Shown here: in pieces, positions 27,944-35,736 of the stretch
Layout: every line of letters begins with the position of its first letter
Numbering within the stretch: the stretch's first letter is position 1
Assembly: GCF_014195325.1 (NCBI RefSeq)
Contig: NZ_JACIBK010000004.1
Span: forward strand, 62,001 to 126,000
Source of the DNA: Rhizobium sp. BK650
GTDB taxonomy: Bacteria > Pseudomonadota > Alphaproteobacteria > Rhizobiales > Rhizobiaceae
DNA: 64,000 nt
Reading direction: 5' to 3'
Made by a program: the position numbers and the translations under genes
The notes under the pieces: generated by a model
Told to the model about the DNA's origin: nothing
What the model saw: only the letters and a program-made list of their open reading frames with translations
Database searches by the model: none

Positions 27944-29050
27944 CTATTTGAGATTGAGCGCAATTTTGATCTCGGCGTCGCTTTCCGTCCGCTGGATGAC
28001 AACGCCGTACCAGCCGAGCCCGTCATAATCCTCGTAGCCGAGTGTGCGGGCAAAAGCGACGATCGAGCCACTATTGTCATAATAGCTGCCCTTCGGCTGG
28101 CCGGTCTGGTTGGCGAGCGCGAAATGGGTGAAGAGCAGGGCCGGGTTGGTGCTGGCGATCACCCGGCTTGCGCCATCGAGCAGCATGACGGTGGTCTTTT
28201 CCGCAAGCTGCGGCGGCAGGTTCGCCTCCTTCTCGACAATTGCCTGACCCTGGTTCTGCCAGTCGAAATAGACGCCGAGCGTGCCCAAGAGCTTGCCGTC
28301 GACCTTGCCGCCTTCGCGGATGCCGGTGGCGTAAACGAGCGCATGCCGCTGGTCGTGGAGAAGGCTCGGTTTTACCTCATCGACGATATAGTCGTCGCCG
28401 GACGTGCAGCCTGCTGCAGCCCGGAACCAGGGATCGCCGGCAAGCGATGAACCTGCAATCTTGCGTTGGAATGTCGGGTTGGCCGAGGCGATCACCCGGC
28501 CGGAGAGATCGGTCATGACAAGGTCGAGATAAACTGTATAGAATCGGTTGATGGTGCCGAGCCGTTCGGCAGCGAAGGCGATGCGATCCTTGTCCGGCTC
28601 CTGCAATGCCTGCCACAGCGCCGTATCCGTCGCCCACCAGCGCACGTCGGCGGTGCGTTCAAAGAGATTGCGCACGATGAGTTGAACCAGCGTCTGCGCG
28701 AGATCGGTCAGCCGCACGCCCTCCATCTCGGTGACGAGCGAGTCCGCCATGGCGCGGCTGAGGCCGATGCGCCCGAGCACGTTGCTTTCGAATTTGCCGG
28801 TGATCTCCGTAGCAATCTGCGCCAGACGCTGCACTTCGTTGGCGACGACGGCAAAGCCCTTGCCGGTTTCGCCGGCACGCGCCGCCTCGATGAGCGCATT
28901 GATGGCAAGCAGCTTGATCTGCTTGACGATGCTGGTGTTGTCCGTACTGAAACGCTCGAGATCCGTGCTGATGCCGTCGGTCACGACTCGCATCGAGCGC
29001 GGCGTTGCGTTCTGCGACTGGGATATGATCTCTGCGCTGAGCGGCTTCAT
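27944..29050 (-). CDS. Soluble chemoreceptor-like protein with C-terminal cache domain
   Basis: This 368-aa protein has unusual domain order. Residues about 40-80 contain the tip of a methyl-accepting chemotaxis signalling hairpin ([20 protein letters not shown], then [11 protein letters not shown]). Residues about 155-365 resemble a cache-type sensor ([16 protein letters not shown], and a second [13 protein letters not shown] repeat). No membrane helix and no full four-helix MCP domain is visible, so it is expected in the cytosol. ATG 29050 (MKPLSAEII) with AGGA upstream is chosen; the open frame to 29554 runs under the divergent transporter gene. Confidence 0.75.
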   Translation of the reverse strand: MKPLSAEIISQSQNATPRSMRVVTDGISTDLERFSTDNTSIVKQIKLLAINALIEAARAGETGKGFAVVANEVQRLAQIATEITGKFESNVLGRIGLSRAMADSLVTEMEGVRLTDLAQTLVQLIVRNLFERTADVRWWATDTALWQALQEPDKDRIAFAAERLGTINRFYTVYLDLVMTDLSGRVIASANPTFQRKIAGSSLAGDPWFRAAAGCTSGDDYIVDEVKPSLLHDQRHALVYATGIREGGKVDGKLLGTLGVYFDWQNQGQAIVEKEANLPPQLAEKTTVMLLDGASRVIASTNPALLFTHFALANQTGQPKGSYYDNSGSIVAFARTLGYEDYDGLGWYGVVIQRTESDAEIKIALNLK

Positions 29051-29393
29051 AAGAAGATCCTGAAAAAATCTGACGCGACTGGCTACGGAGCGAATGCGAG
29101 TCTTTCTATGATAATTAACGGGAACGATGCGGTTGCATGGTTTGCAATCGGTTAACGCAATAAGGCCAGATGTGAACATTTTCGGGGGAGTCAGCGTAGA
29201 AAGCGAAGTTTTTTCATCAGAAAATGGAACTGCACAGAAAAGCGGCAGATAAAATGCGGGGTAAATACTTGCCGCTTGCTGGGCGCAGATTTTTCCCCAC
29301 GGGCGCATTTCTTCAGTTACGATTAAAAAATCACCTTGCGTTCCGAGTCGAACGCGTCTCCCCGCTCGGCATGCCCGCATAAGAGCCTGGATC
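29051..29393. other. Divergent intergenic region, nothing further recognised
   Basis: These 343 bp separate two divergent genes. They are AT-richer than the flanks and must hold both promoters. No ORF with coding character, RNA gene or clear inverted repeat was found. Confidence 0.5.
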
Positions 29394-30332
29394 ATGGAAT
29401 CGGTTCTCAGAAACCCGATGAGAGGCATTGCGCTGAAAGTCTCGTCGGTCGTGGTCTTCCTGGCCATGCAGACATTCATCAAGCTGGCAGGGTCGAATAT
29501 CCCGCCGGGGCAGGTAACCTTCTGCCGCTCCTTCTTCGCGCTCTTTCCGATCATGGCCTATCTGGGCTACCGGCATCAGTTGCAGTCCGCCTTTTACACC
29601 GCCAATCCGATCGGCCATCTGAAACGGGGCACGCTCGGCATCATTTCGATGGGCCTCGGCTTTTACGGGCTTCTGCATCTGCCGCTGCCGGAGGCGATCG
29701 CGCTCGGTTACGCCACACCGCTCGTCGCCGTTATTTTTGCAGCGGTTTTCTTAGGCGAGACGGTACGCATCTACCGCTGGACTGCCGTCTGCTTCGGCAT
29801 CATCGGTGTCGCCATCATCTCATGGCCGAAGCTCACGCTGTTCCGGGAAGGCGGCATGGCGGCCGAGCAGGCGGTCGGCGCGTTTTGCGTGCTGCTCTCG
29901 GCAGTGCTCGGCGGCATGGCGATGATCCAGGTGCGCCGGCTCGTCGAGGGAGAAAAGACGGCGACGATCGTGCTCTATTTCTCGATCACGGCTTCGGTCT
30001 TCTCTTTGCTGACGGTGCCGTTCGGTTGGCTGCTGCTCGATTGGTCCTCAGCTCTCTTCCTGATCGCCGCGGGTTTCTGCGGCGGTGTCGCGCAGATCCT
30101 CCTGACCGAAAGCTACCGGCACGCAGACGTTTCCACCATCGCACCCTTCGAATATAGCTCGATCCTGCTTGGCGGCATCGTTGCCTATTATGTCTTCGAT
30201 GACGTTCCGAGCAGCACCATGTTGCTCGGCACTGTCATCGTCATCGCCGCCGGCATCTTCATCATCTACCGCGAGCATCAGCTTGGCCTCGAGCGCCGCG
30301 AAGCGCGAAAAGCCGGCGCGCCGCAGGCCTGA
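29394..30332 (+). CDS. DMT-family (EamA) transporter
   Basis: This 312-aa inner-membrane protein has ten hydrophobic helices arranged as two EamA repeats: the first contains [19 protein letters not shown], the second [20 protein letters not shown]. Such transporters export or import metabolites; the substrate is unknown. The start is ATG 29394, in a divergent arrangement with the chemoreceptor-like gene. A GGCGGATT/AATCCGCC hairpin follows the stop. Confidence 0.87.
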   Translation: MESVLRNPMRGIALKVSSVVVFLAMQTFIKLAGSNIPPGQVTFCRSFFALFPIMAYLGYRHQLQSAFYTANPIGHLKRGTLGIISMGLGFYGLLHLPLPEAIALGYATPLVAVIFAAVFLGETVRIYRWTAVCFGIIGVAIISWPKLTLFREGGMAAEQAVGAFCVLLSAVLGGMAMIQVRRLVEGEKTATIVLYFSITASVFSLLTVPFGWLLLDWSSALFLIAAGFCGGVAQILLTESYRHADVSTIAPFEYSSILLGGIVAYYVFDDVPSSTMLLGTVIVIAAGIFIIYREHQLGLERREARKAGAPQA

Positions 30333-30340
30333 AATTTTCT

Positions 30341-30365
30341 GGCGGATTCAAGCGTTCAATCCGCC
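30341..30365 (+). terminator. Hairpin after DMT transporter gene
   Basis: GGCGGATT (30341-30348) pairs with AATCCGCC (30358-30365), a perfect 8-bp stem with a 9-nt loop, 8 nt after the stop. The downstream tract is not T-rich. Confidence 0.4.
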
Positions 30366-30610
30366 AACAAGCCGTCATATCGCGTTGCAGGCGGGTTTTA
30401 CTAGCGCAGAAATTGAAAATCATTCCTAGCCCCTCAGAGGGGGCGGGGTGGTGAAATTTTGGGATATCGCTTTTCGCAAAAATATGGTTATAAAAGTGAA
30501 TTAGTTTCATTTATTCAAAGCTGTGCATAATCGATGGCCATAGATGCCGGGGAGTTCGGTATCGCTGCTCCGACCGTTGGCTTGCGAGCAAGGGTTGAGG
30601 AAAAGCGATT

Positions 30611-31483
30611 ATGGCGTTCACGGCCGAGCAACTGGCGCAGAACCCCTCCTTTGTAGTGAGCATTCGTTTTTTGGCCGGGCAGATGCGCGGCTTATTTGAT
30701 GCGGGGCCGCGGCTGGCGCGCCTGCTGGCCTCGCATCAACGCTGGCTGCTGACGCAGACGGCCTATGCACTGCACCTGGAATATGATCCGCAGGACGCGA
30801 CCTCGGGTTTCACCGCCGTCCGGCTGACCGGCAAGATCACGGCGCATAAGGTCGCCAGCCGCAACACCGTGCTCGCCTTCATAGAAGAGCTCTTCACCTA
30901 CCGCTTCATCACCCACACGCCCGGCGACGAACGCCGTCGCCCCCGCCATTTCGAGCCGGCCGAGGTCAGCCATCAGGCAATGTTCGGGTGGCTGCACGCC
31001 AACCTCGGCGCGCTTGATCTGATCGACGGCGGAAACCGGGCGACGTTCCTGCAGCAAAATCCACTGCTCTTTCGCCAGATCCAGCCGCGTGTCGCCTATA
31101 ATTGCCTCGAGGATGGCAACTGGCGCGAACCCCCTGAGCAGGTGGCGCTGTTCCTCTGGACGGAAGCGGGCGGCATGGTTGTCGATCATTTCATGTCCCG
31201 GCTTGATCTTGAAGGAGCCGATCCGCTGCGGCTGATGATCGGCAAAGTGGAAACCCGCACTCTTGCCGGCGATTTCATGATGTCGCGCACCCATCTCCAG
31301 CGGCTGCTTGCCAAGGGCGCGCAGCGCGGCTGTCTCGGCTGGTACGACGAGCCTAAGAAGTCGCAGCTGTGGCTGTCGCGGGATTTCCTGAAGCAATATG
31401 TCGGCTGGCAGGCGGTTAAGTTCGCCTATGTAGACGAAGCCTTCGAATGGGCAAAGGCGAGGCTCGAAAGCGCAGGCGGCTAA
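30611..31483 (+). CDS. Unrecognised 290-aa protein, possibly winged-helix
   Basis: No family was recognised with confidence. The first half contains a segment compatible with a helix-turn-helix and wing (VASRNTVLAFIEELFTYRF followed by a basic stretch RRRPRHF), and the second half a similar one (MMSRTHLQRLLAKGAQRG then GWYDEPKKSQLWLS). This suggests two winged-helix modules of a MarR-like or replication-initiator-like protein. There is no signal peptide or membrane helix. GAGG lies upstream of ATG 30611. It is monocistronic and followed by a rhizobial palindromic repeat. Function is unknown. Confidence 0.65.
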   Translation: MAFTAEQLAQNPSFVVSIRFLAGQMRGLFDAGPRLARLLASHQRWLLTQTAYALHLEYDPQDATSGFTAVRLTGKITAHKVASRNTVLAFIEELFTYRFITHTPGDERRRPRHFEPAEVSHQAMFGWLHANLGALDLIDGGNRATFLQQNPLLFRQIQPRVAYNCLEDGNWREPPEQVALFLWTEAGGMVVDHFMSRLDLEGADPLRLMIGKVETRTLAGDFMMSRTHLQRLLAKGAQRGCLGWYDEPKKSQLWLSRDFLKQYVGWQAVKFAYVDEAFEWAKARLESAGG

Positions 31484-31530
31484 CGCAATTCCAGCAAAAG
31501 TGTGCAGCGGTTCTTGCGTCCGGAATTGCG
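31484..31530. repeat. Short Rhizobiales palindromic repeat
   Basis: CGCAATTCC (31484-31492) and GGAATTGCG (31522-31530) flank an AGCAAAAGTGTGCAGCGG-type centre. The layout resembles dispersed palindromes common in Rhizobiales intergenic DNA, and it starts directly after the stop codon of the 290-aa protein gene, where it may also act as a 3' hairpin. Confidence 0.6.
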
Positions 31531-31540
31531 CGAAATGCCC

Positions 31541-31681
31541 TCAGAGTGCGATGGCGGAAGCCGGAGACTCGGTCGAGGCGTCGCAAAGCTCGCGGCGATA
31601 TTCGTGCGCGGCGCAGACGGCAGCACGGATGTGCTCGAAAGACTCGAGGTGACGCAGCAGCGAAATCAGAATTGTTGACAT
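31541..31681 (-). CDS. Possible small protein (46 aa)
   Basis: A minus-strand ORF from ATG 31681 to TGA 31541 encodes 46 residues, starting MSTILISLLRHLESFEHIRA and continuing with a Cys-containing helix (AAVCAAHEYRRELCDA). The helix is amphipathic, as in many small rhizobial proteins. No good ribosome binding site is visible, so it may not be translated. It lies downstream of the terminator of the next small gene. Confidence 0.35.
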   Translation of the reverse strand: MSTILISLLRHLESFEHIRAAVCAAHEYRRELCDASTESPASAIAL

Positions 31682-31703
31682 CGGTCGTTACTTTTTGAAA
31701 TGC

Positions 31704-31727
31704 GAAAAGGCAGGCGAACCGCCTGCC
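31704..31727 (-). terminator. Intrinsic terminator of the 63-aa gene
   Basis: Read on the minus strand, GGCAGGCG-GTT-CGCCTGCC is a perfect 8-bp stem with a 3-nt loop followed by TTTT. It lies about 20 nt after the stop codon of the gene at 31748-31939 and supports that gene as a real transcription unit. Confidence 0.65.
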
Positions 31728-31747
31728 GGATCATCATTCGGGAATCT

Positions 31748-31939
31748 TCAATAGTCCTGGAAATCCGCGAAAATCATCGCCGGACGCGAGGTGCGGTTGC
31801 TGATGCCAGTACCGCGGGCGATCATCTGTTCGTTCGTGGCAAAGCCGAAACGGCTGTAGCCCTGGGTGCTGCGAACCTGATCGCTTGCTTTGCGCAGGGT
31901 TTCAAACCCGCAATGTATAGGACGAAAACGCTTGCTCAT
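31748..31939 (-). CDS. Small hypothetical protein (63 aa)
   Basis: This 63-aa basic soluble protein (start MSKRFRPIHCGFETLRKA, end MIFADFQDY) matches no family I recognise. AGGAA lies about 10 nt before ATG 31937-31939 (minus strand), and a clean intrinsic terminator follows at 31704-31727. Two dyads lie upstream (GCATTGA/TCAATGC at 31993-32010 and ATGCGTTTAACGCAT at 32030-32044), compatible with regulation of its promoter. Confidence 0.55.
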   Translation of the reverse strand: MSKRFRPIHCGFETLRKASDQVRSTQGYSRFGFATNEQMIARGTGISNRTSRPAMIFADFQDY

Positions 31940-32029
31940 GGCCTTGGTTCCTGTTCATTCCTCCCAAGACACGCCTTCTATATTGCAGTGCAGCATTGAT
32001 TCTTCAATGCACCCTAGCAGGATGCAGCT

Positions 32030-32044
32030 ATGCGTTTAACGCAT
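32030..32044. promoter_or_regulatory. Dyad upstream of the 63-aa gene
   Basis: ATGCGTT-T-AACGCAT is a perfect inverted repeat of 7-bp arms about 90 bp before the start codon of the 63-aa gene. It could be a regulator binding site; no known consensus is matched. Confidence 0.3.
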
Positions 32045-32073
32045 GGACATTTTCATAATATTTTTAAACTTGG

Positions 32074-32970
32074 CTAATTTGTAAGCAGGGAAAGCGACCT
32101 AAGTCTAGCCTGGAAGGCCAGAAGATCGCTCCATGCCAGCCGCTTGTTGATGGGCGCAGTTAACAGGTCTTGCGGATGCAGGCTGGCAATGGCCGGAATG
32201 ACCCGTTCTGCAACAGCGATCTCCTTCCATCGGCCGCGAAGCCCATGGATCGTGTCATTTTCACCGAAGAAGAATCGCGCCGTATAATTGCCGAGCAGAA
32301 GAATGGCCCGCGGTTCGGCGAGCGCGATCTGGCGCTCGATGAAGGGACGGCAGATTTCCGTTTCGGCCGCCGAAGGCATGCGGTTGCCGGGCGGACGCCA
32401 GGGAATGATCTGCGTCAGGAGAATGGCTGACCGCTCGAGCCCGATCGAGGCCAGCATCCGGTCCAGCAACTGGCCTTGCCGGCCGGCGAACGCTATACCC
32501 TCGCGCTCGTCATCGGCACCCGGCGCCGGGCCTATCACCATGATGCCGCTGGCCGGATCGCCGCTTGCGAAAATGGTCGAGCGGACGCTGTGTTTCAGAT
32601 TGCAGCCGTTGAAGGCTTCGAGCGCCGTCTTGAGTTCTGCAAGCGAACCGGCGCTTTCGGCTGCAAACCGCGCCTGCTGCACTGCCTCGCCATCCGGGAT
32701 TGCCGGCTGCGGGCGGGATGGGCTTCGCTCGATCGGCGCCGGGGGGGCAGCGCGTTGCTCCGGCGCGGCCCGGGCAGGGCGGGAGGGCTCTTGCCTCTCC
32801 TGCTGCGGCTGTGCGGCCGGTGCCGCGGAACGGCGCGCCGACTTCATCGCCTCGAACTCGGCGAAACGATCGACCGGCTCGTCTTCCAGCAGCCAGTCCA
32901 CGCCCGCTTCCGCATGGAAATGCAGAAGTGCGGCAAGTTCGGCCGGTGTCAGGTCGCTGGCGGAGATCAT
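32074..32970 (-). CDS. Uracil-DNA glycosylase superfamily protein (family 4-like)
   Basis: This 298-aa protein has a long Pro/Ala-rich N-terminal linker (about residues 45-95) and a C-terminal UDG domain. Motif 1 is GPAPGADDEREG followed by FAGRQGQLLDRML, motif 2 is the late HP segment ASLHPQDLL, and TQIIPWRPPGNR lies between. It would remove uracil from DNA. Only two cysteines are present (Cys in NGCNLK and in EICRPF), so the four-Cys iron-sulfur ligand set of classical family 4 is incomplete; alphaproteobacterial relatives seem to share this, from memory. Confidence 0.8.
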   Translation of the reverse strand: MISASDLTPAELAALLHFHAEAGVDWLLEDEPVDRFAEFEAMKSARRSAAPAAQPQQERQEPSRPARAAPEQRAAPPAPIERSPSRPQPAIPDGEAVQQARFAAESAGSLAELKTALEAFNGCNLKHSVRSTIFASGDPASGIMVIGPAPGADDEREGIAFAGRQGQLLDRMLASIGLERSAILLTQIIPWRPPGNRMPSAAETEICRPFIERQIALAEPRAILLLGNYTARFFFGENDTIHGLRGRWKEIAVAERVIPAIASLHPQDLLTAPINKRLAWSDLLAFQARLRSLSLLTN

Positions 32971-33001
32971 GGGCAGACTTTAGCGGAGCGAAAACGGCAA
33001 T

Positions 33002-33033
33002 GAAAGGGCGCGCAGAGGCGCCAGCGCCCTTTC
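33002..33033 (-). terminator. Terminator of the Hsp70-like gene
   Basis: On the minus strand GAAAGGGCGC and GCGCCCTTTC form a perfect 10-bp stem with a 12-nt loop, starting 5 nt after the stop of the Hsp70-like gene. The lower stem provides A/T flanks typical of intrinsic terminators. Confidence 0.6.
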
Positions 33034-33038
33034 GGCCC

Positions 33039-34334
33039 TTATTGCACAGTCCATTGGTCGATATCATCGCGTTCGCCGATCAGCGCCAGACCGTGGGCGA
33101 TCGACAGCAATTCGCCGCCGGTCTCGATCTTGCCCCTGTCGAAGCGCTCGGTGAAGATGCGCCGCACGGCCGGCACGAAGGACGTGCCGCCGGTCAGGAA
33201 CACCTTGTCGATGCCGGATGCATCCGTATTGGTCTTTTCCAGCACCTCGTCGAGGGCGCCTTCGATGCGGGCGAGGTCGTCGACGATCCAGCTTTCGAAA
33301 TCGCTGCGTTTGATCGTGCGGTGGCCGCCGCGCCCGAGCGGGGCGAAATCGAAGGGCGCTTCTTCTGCCGAAGAGAGCGCCATCTTCGTTGCCGACACCG
33401 CCTGATAAAGCGGGTAGCCCTCGTCATGGTCGATGAGATCGACGAAGATTTCCAGCTTCTCCGGCTCGAGCGCCGTGCGTACCAGCTTCTTCAGATCCTC
33501 GAATTCCCTCGATGTCTTGAAAATAGACAGCTGGTTCCAGCGGCTGAAGCTCCCATAATAATTCGAGGGAACCTCAAGGATCTTGTCGAAGCTCTTGAAA
33601 TGACTCCCTTTGCCGATCTGCGGCGCGACGATGTTGTCGATCATGCGCGCGTCGAAATGGTCGCCGGCGACACCGACACCCGAATGGCCGATTGGCGTTG
33701 CCGTCAGCTTGCCGGCTTTGGTCTCGAAGCGGATCAGCGAATAGTCGGTCGTCCCGCCGCCGAAGTCGGCGACGAGCACGGTCGCATCGGCCTTCAGGTT
33801 CTGCGCGAAGTAGAAGGCGGCGGCAACCGGCTCATAGACATAGTGAATTTCCGGAAAGCCGAAGCGCGCCAGCGCTTCGTTGTAGCGCTGCACGGCCAGC
33901 ACCGGGTCCGGATTGGCGCCGGCAAAATGCACCGGGCGGCCGGCAATGATGCGGGTGATATCCGCGGGCCAGTTCCCGCCCGCATAGTGGCGCAGGCGCC
34001 GGATGAAGATTTCCATCAGATCTTCGAAGCTCTGCCGCTTGCCGAAGATGATCGTGCCCTGGAAGACCGCGCTTGCCGCAAAGGTCTTGATCGACTGCAG
34101 GAAGCGGCAATCGCCGGGATTGTCGATGAACTGCCGGATCGCCGCGTGTCCCGCCTCCACCTTCAGCGCCGAAGCGCCGAGCTGCGCGTCCTTCATGAAG
34201 GAGAGCGCGGTGCGCATGCTGTCGGCCGTGCCGGCGCTGCTGGTCAGCGATATGGAATGAGTATCGGCGCCGCCATCTGCCAGCGCCAGAACAGTATTGG
34301 TCGTGCCGAAGTCAAGCCCGAGCGCCCGTGCCAT
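33039..34334 (-). CDS. Hsp70-family (YegD-like) protein
   Basis: This 431-aa protein of the actin/Hsp70 ATPase fold has phosphate-1 motif LGLDFGTTNTV, phosphate-2 motif VADFGGGTTDYS and adenosine motif FLTGGTSFVPAVRR. The substrate-binding half of DnaK is missing, as in YegD. ATG 34334 is chosen because GGGAG lies 8 nt upstream and the ATPase motif starts at once; the frame is open further to 34640. Its cellular role is unknown. It appears monocistronic. Confidence 0.85.
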   Translation of the reverse strand: MARALGLDFGTTNTVLALADGGADTHSISLTSSAGTADSMRTALSFMKDAQLGASALKVEAGHAAIRQFIDNPGDCRFLQSIKTFAASAVFQGTIIFGKRQSFEDLMEIFIRRLRHYAGGNWPADITRIIAGRPVHFAGANPDPVLAVQRYNEALARFGFPEIHYVYEPVAAAFYFAQNLKADATVLVADFGGGTTDYSLIRFETKAGKLTATPIGHSGVGVAGDHFDARMIDNIVAPQIGKGSHFKSFDKILEVPSNYYGSFSRWNQLSIFKTSREFEDLKKLVRTALEPEKLEIFVDLIDHDEGYPLYQAVSATKMALSSAEEAPFDFAPLGRGGHRTIKRSDFESWIVDDLARIEGALDEVLEKTNTDASGIDKVFLTGGTSFVPAVRRIFTERFDRGKIETGGELLSIAHGLALIGERDDIDQWTVQ

Positions 34335-34399
34335 GGCCGTGCTCCCTGTCAAATATGTCGAAAATCTCTGAGCCGGGGCGGATGCCCCGAAATGCGAAA

Positions 34400-34419
34400 G
34401 GGCGCCTTGGTGTGCGCCC
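34400..34419 (-). terminator. Terminator of the AmpR-like gene
   Basis: On the minus strand GGGCGC-ACACCAAG-GCGCCC is followed by TTTCGC. It lies about 60 nt after the stop codon of the LysR-type gene and just upstream of the Hsp70-like gene's leader. Confidence 0.45.
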
Positions 34420-34479
34420 CTGATATCGTGTGAGAGGCGGGTGATCGCATAGGAGCAGGCGGAAAGCAACCCATGCCAG

Positions 34480-35370
34480 TCAGTTTCCGAGTTGCACGCG
34501 CGTCTCTTCGGCCATCCTGCCGATCCACCTGCGGAACATCTCCATGGCAGGTGTAACCGAGCGGGATTTGAGGCGTGTGAGCCAGTAGCTGCCCTTGGAA
34601 ATCCAGATCGGGAAAGGCTGTTCCAGTTCACCCGCCGCAAGCTGGCGAGAAAACATCAGGGGCGGCGCCAGCGCCACGCCGGCCCCCTGCAGCGCTGCCT
34701 CGATCATCAGCACCGAGGAATCGAACACTATTCCGCGGATCGGCGGCGAAGTGACGCCGGCCTTTTCGAACCAGCCGGGCCATTCGTCGGCGCGATAGGA
34801 GCGAAGCAGCGTCTGATGGGCGACATCCTCTGGAGAGGAGAGCTGACGGGCGATTGCGGGGACAGCAAGCACCGAAAGCGGCGCTTCGAACAGGGCCTCG
34901 GCCTCGATGTCGTGCCAGGCGCCATTGCCGAATTTGATCGTATAGTCGAGCCCTTCGGCGGCGATATCGACGCGGTTGTTATTGGTCGAAAGCCTGAGAT
35001 CGATGAAGGGATGCTGCTCGCGAAAATCGGCAAGCCGCGGCAGGAGCCAGCCGACGGCAAGCGTGCCGACGGCGCCGAGTTTCAGCACTTCGCGCACATG
35101 GCCGCCTTCGAAGCGCTCCAGCATGTTAGCCATGCGGTCGAAGGAATCCTGCAGCGCCGGCAAGAGCGCCAGCCCTTCCTCCGTAATCATCAGCCCGCGC
35201 GGCAGGCGGCGGAACAGGCTGACCCCAAGCCGCTGCTCCAGGAGCTTGACCTGATGGCTGACGGCAGCCTGCGTCACGCAAAGCTCGATCGCCGCCCTCG
35301 TGAAGGAAAGATGGCGCGCCGCGGCTTCAAAAGCGCGCAGCGAATTCAGCGGCAAATATGGTCGAACCAT
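34480..35370 (-). CDS. ampR: AmpR-like LysR-family regulator
   Basis: This 296-aa LysR protein closely follows AmpR/GcvA in its HTH region (RPYLPLNSLRAFEAAARHLS, then AVSHQVKLLEQRLG) and in the RGLM-T-EG and DSFDRMANMLERF segments. The co-inducer domain continues with GLDYTIKFGNGAWHDIEAE and FDSSVLMIEAALQGAGVALAP, also AmpR-like. AmpR controls chromosomal AmpC beta-lactamase in response to muropeptides. No beta-lactamase gene is divergent from it here, so the target may lie elsewhere or the regulator may have another role. Confidence 0.7.
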   Translation of the reverse strand: MVRPYLPLNSLRAFEAAARHLSFTRAAIELCVTQAAVSHQVKLLEQRLGVSLFRRLPRGLMITEEGLALLPALQDSFDRMANMLERFEGGHVREVLKLGAVGTLAVGWLLPRLADFREQHPFIDLRLSTNNNRVDIAAEGLDYTIKFGNGAWHDIEAEALFEAPLSVLAVPAIARQLSSPEDVAHQTLLRSYRADEWPGWFEKAGVTSPPIRGIVFDSSVLMIEAALQGAGVALAPPLMFSRQLAAGELEQPFPIWISKGSYWLTRLKSRSVTPAMEMFRRWIGRMAEETRVQLGN

Positions 35371-35484
35371 GCAATGGCCTGATCTGATCTATGGCTTATC
35401 CCGTTCGCGCAGGTGCATACCATTAATGGTGCTGGCGGGCAGCTTGTAACTGAAGGCGAAAAGCCGTTTTTGGTCCAGGTAAGG

Positions 35485-35724
35485 CTACCTTACACGTCGC
35501 AAAGCACGTCGATGTAAGCTCATCAAGGCGCAAAATGTGAACAGGAAGAGAGAGCCAAAGACCGTAGCAAGTCCCGTGTAGCTGTCGAGACTCCACCACA
35601 CGAACGAATTAGAAACGGGCAGCCGGACAAGGACTGAGAACGCAGCGAAGCAGGCTAGCGTAGCGCAGGCGAGACTAAGCACCGTTGCGCAAAACACGCC
35701 GATCATTCTCTCCACCCGCGACAT
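35485..35724 (-). CDS. Small two-helix membrane protein
   Basis: This 79-aa protein has two hydrophobic helices (about residues 8-33 and 50-70) and a basic C-terminus (LHRRALRRVR). It lies 12 bp downstream of the RND permease gene on the same strand, so it may be co-transcribed with the pump. AGGAGA lies very close to ATG 35724; ATG 35706 is an alternative start. No family is recognised. Confidence 0.5.
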   Translation of the reverse strand: MSRVERMIGVFCATVLSLACATLACFAAFSVLVRLPVSNSFVWWSLDSYTGLATVFGSLFLFTFCALMSLHRRALRRVR

Positions 35725-35736
35725 TCTCCTGTCTTT

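Noticed and set aside
29051..29554. N-terminal extension of the chemoreceptor-like gene
   Set aside because: It would overlap the start of the divergent DMT gene and has no conserved features; ATG 29050 fits better.
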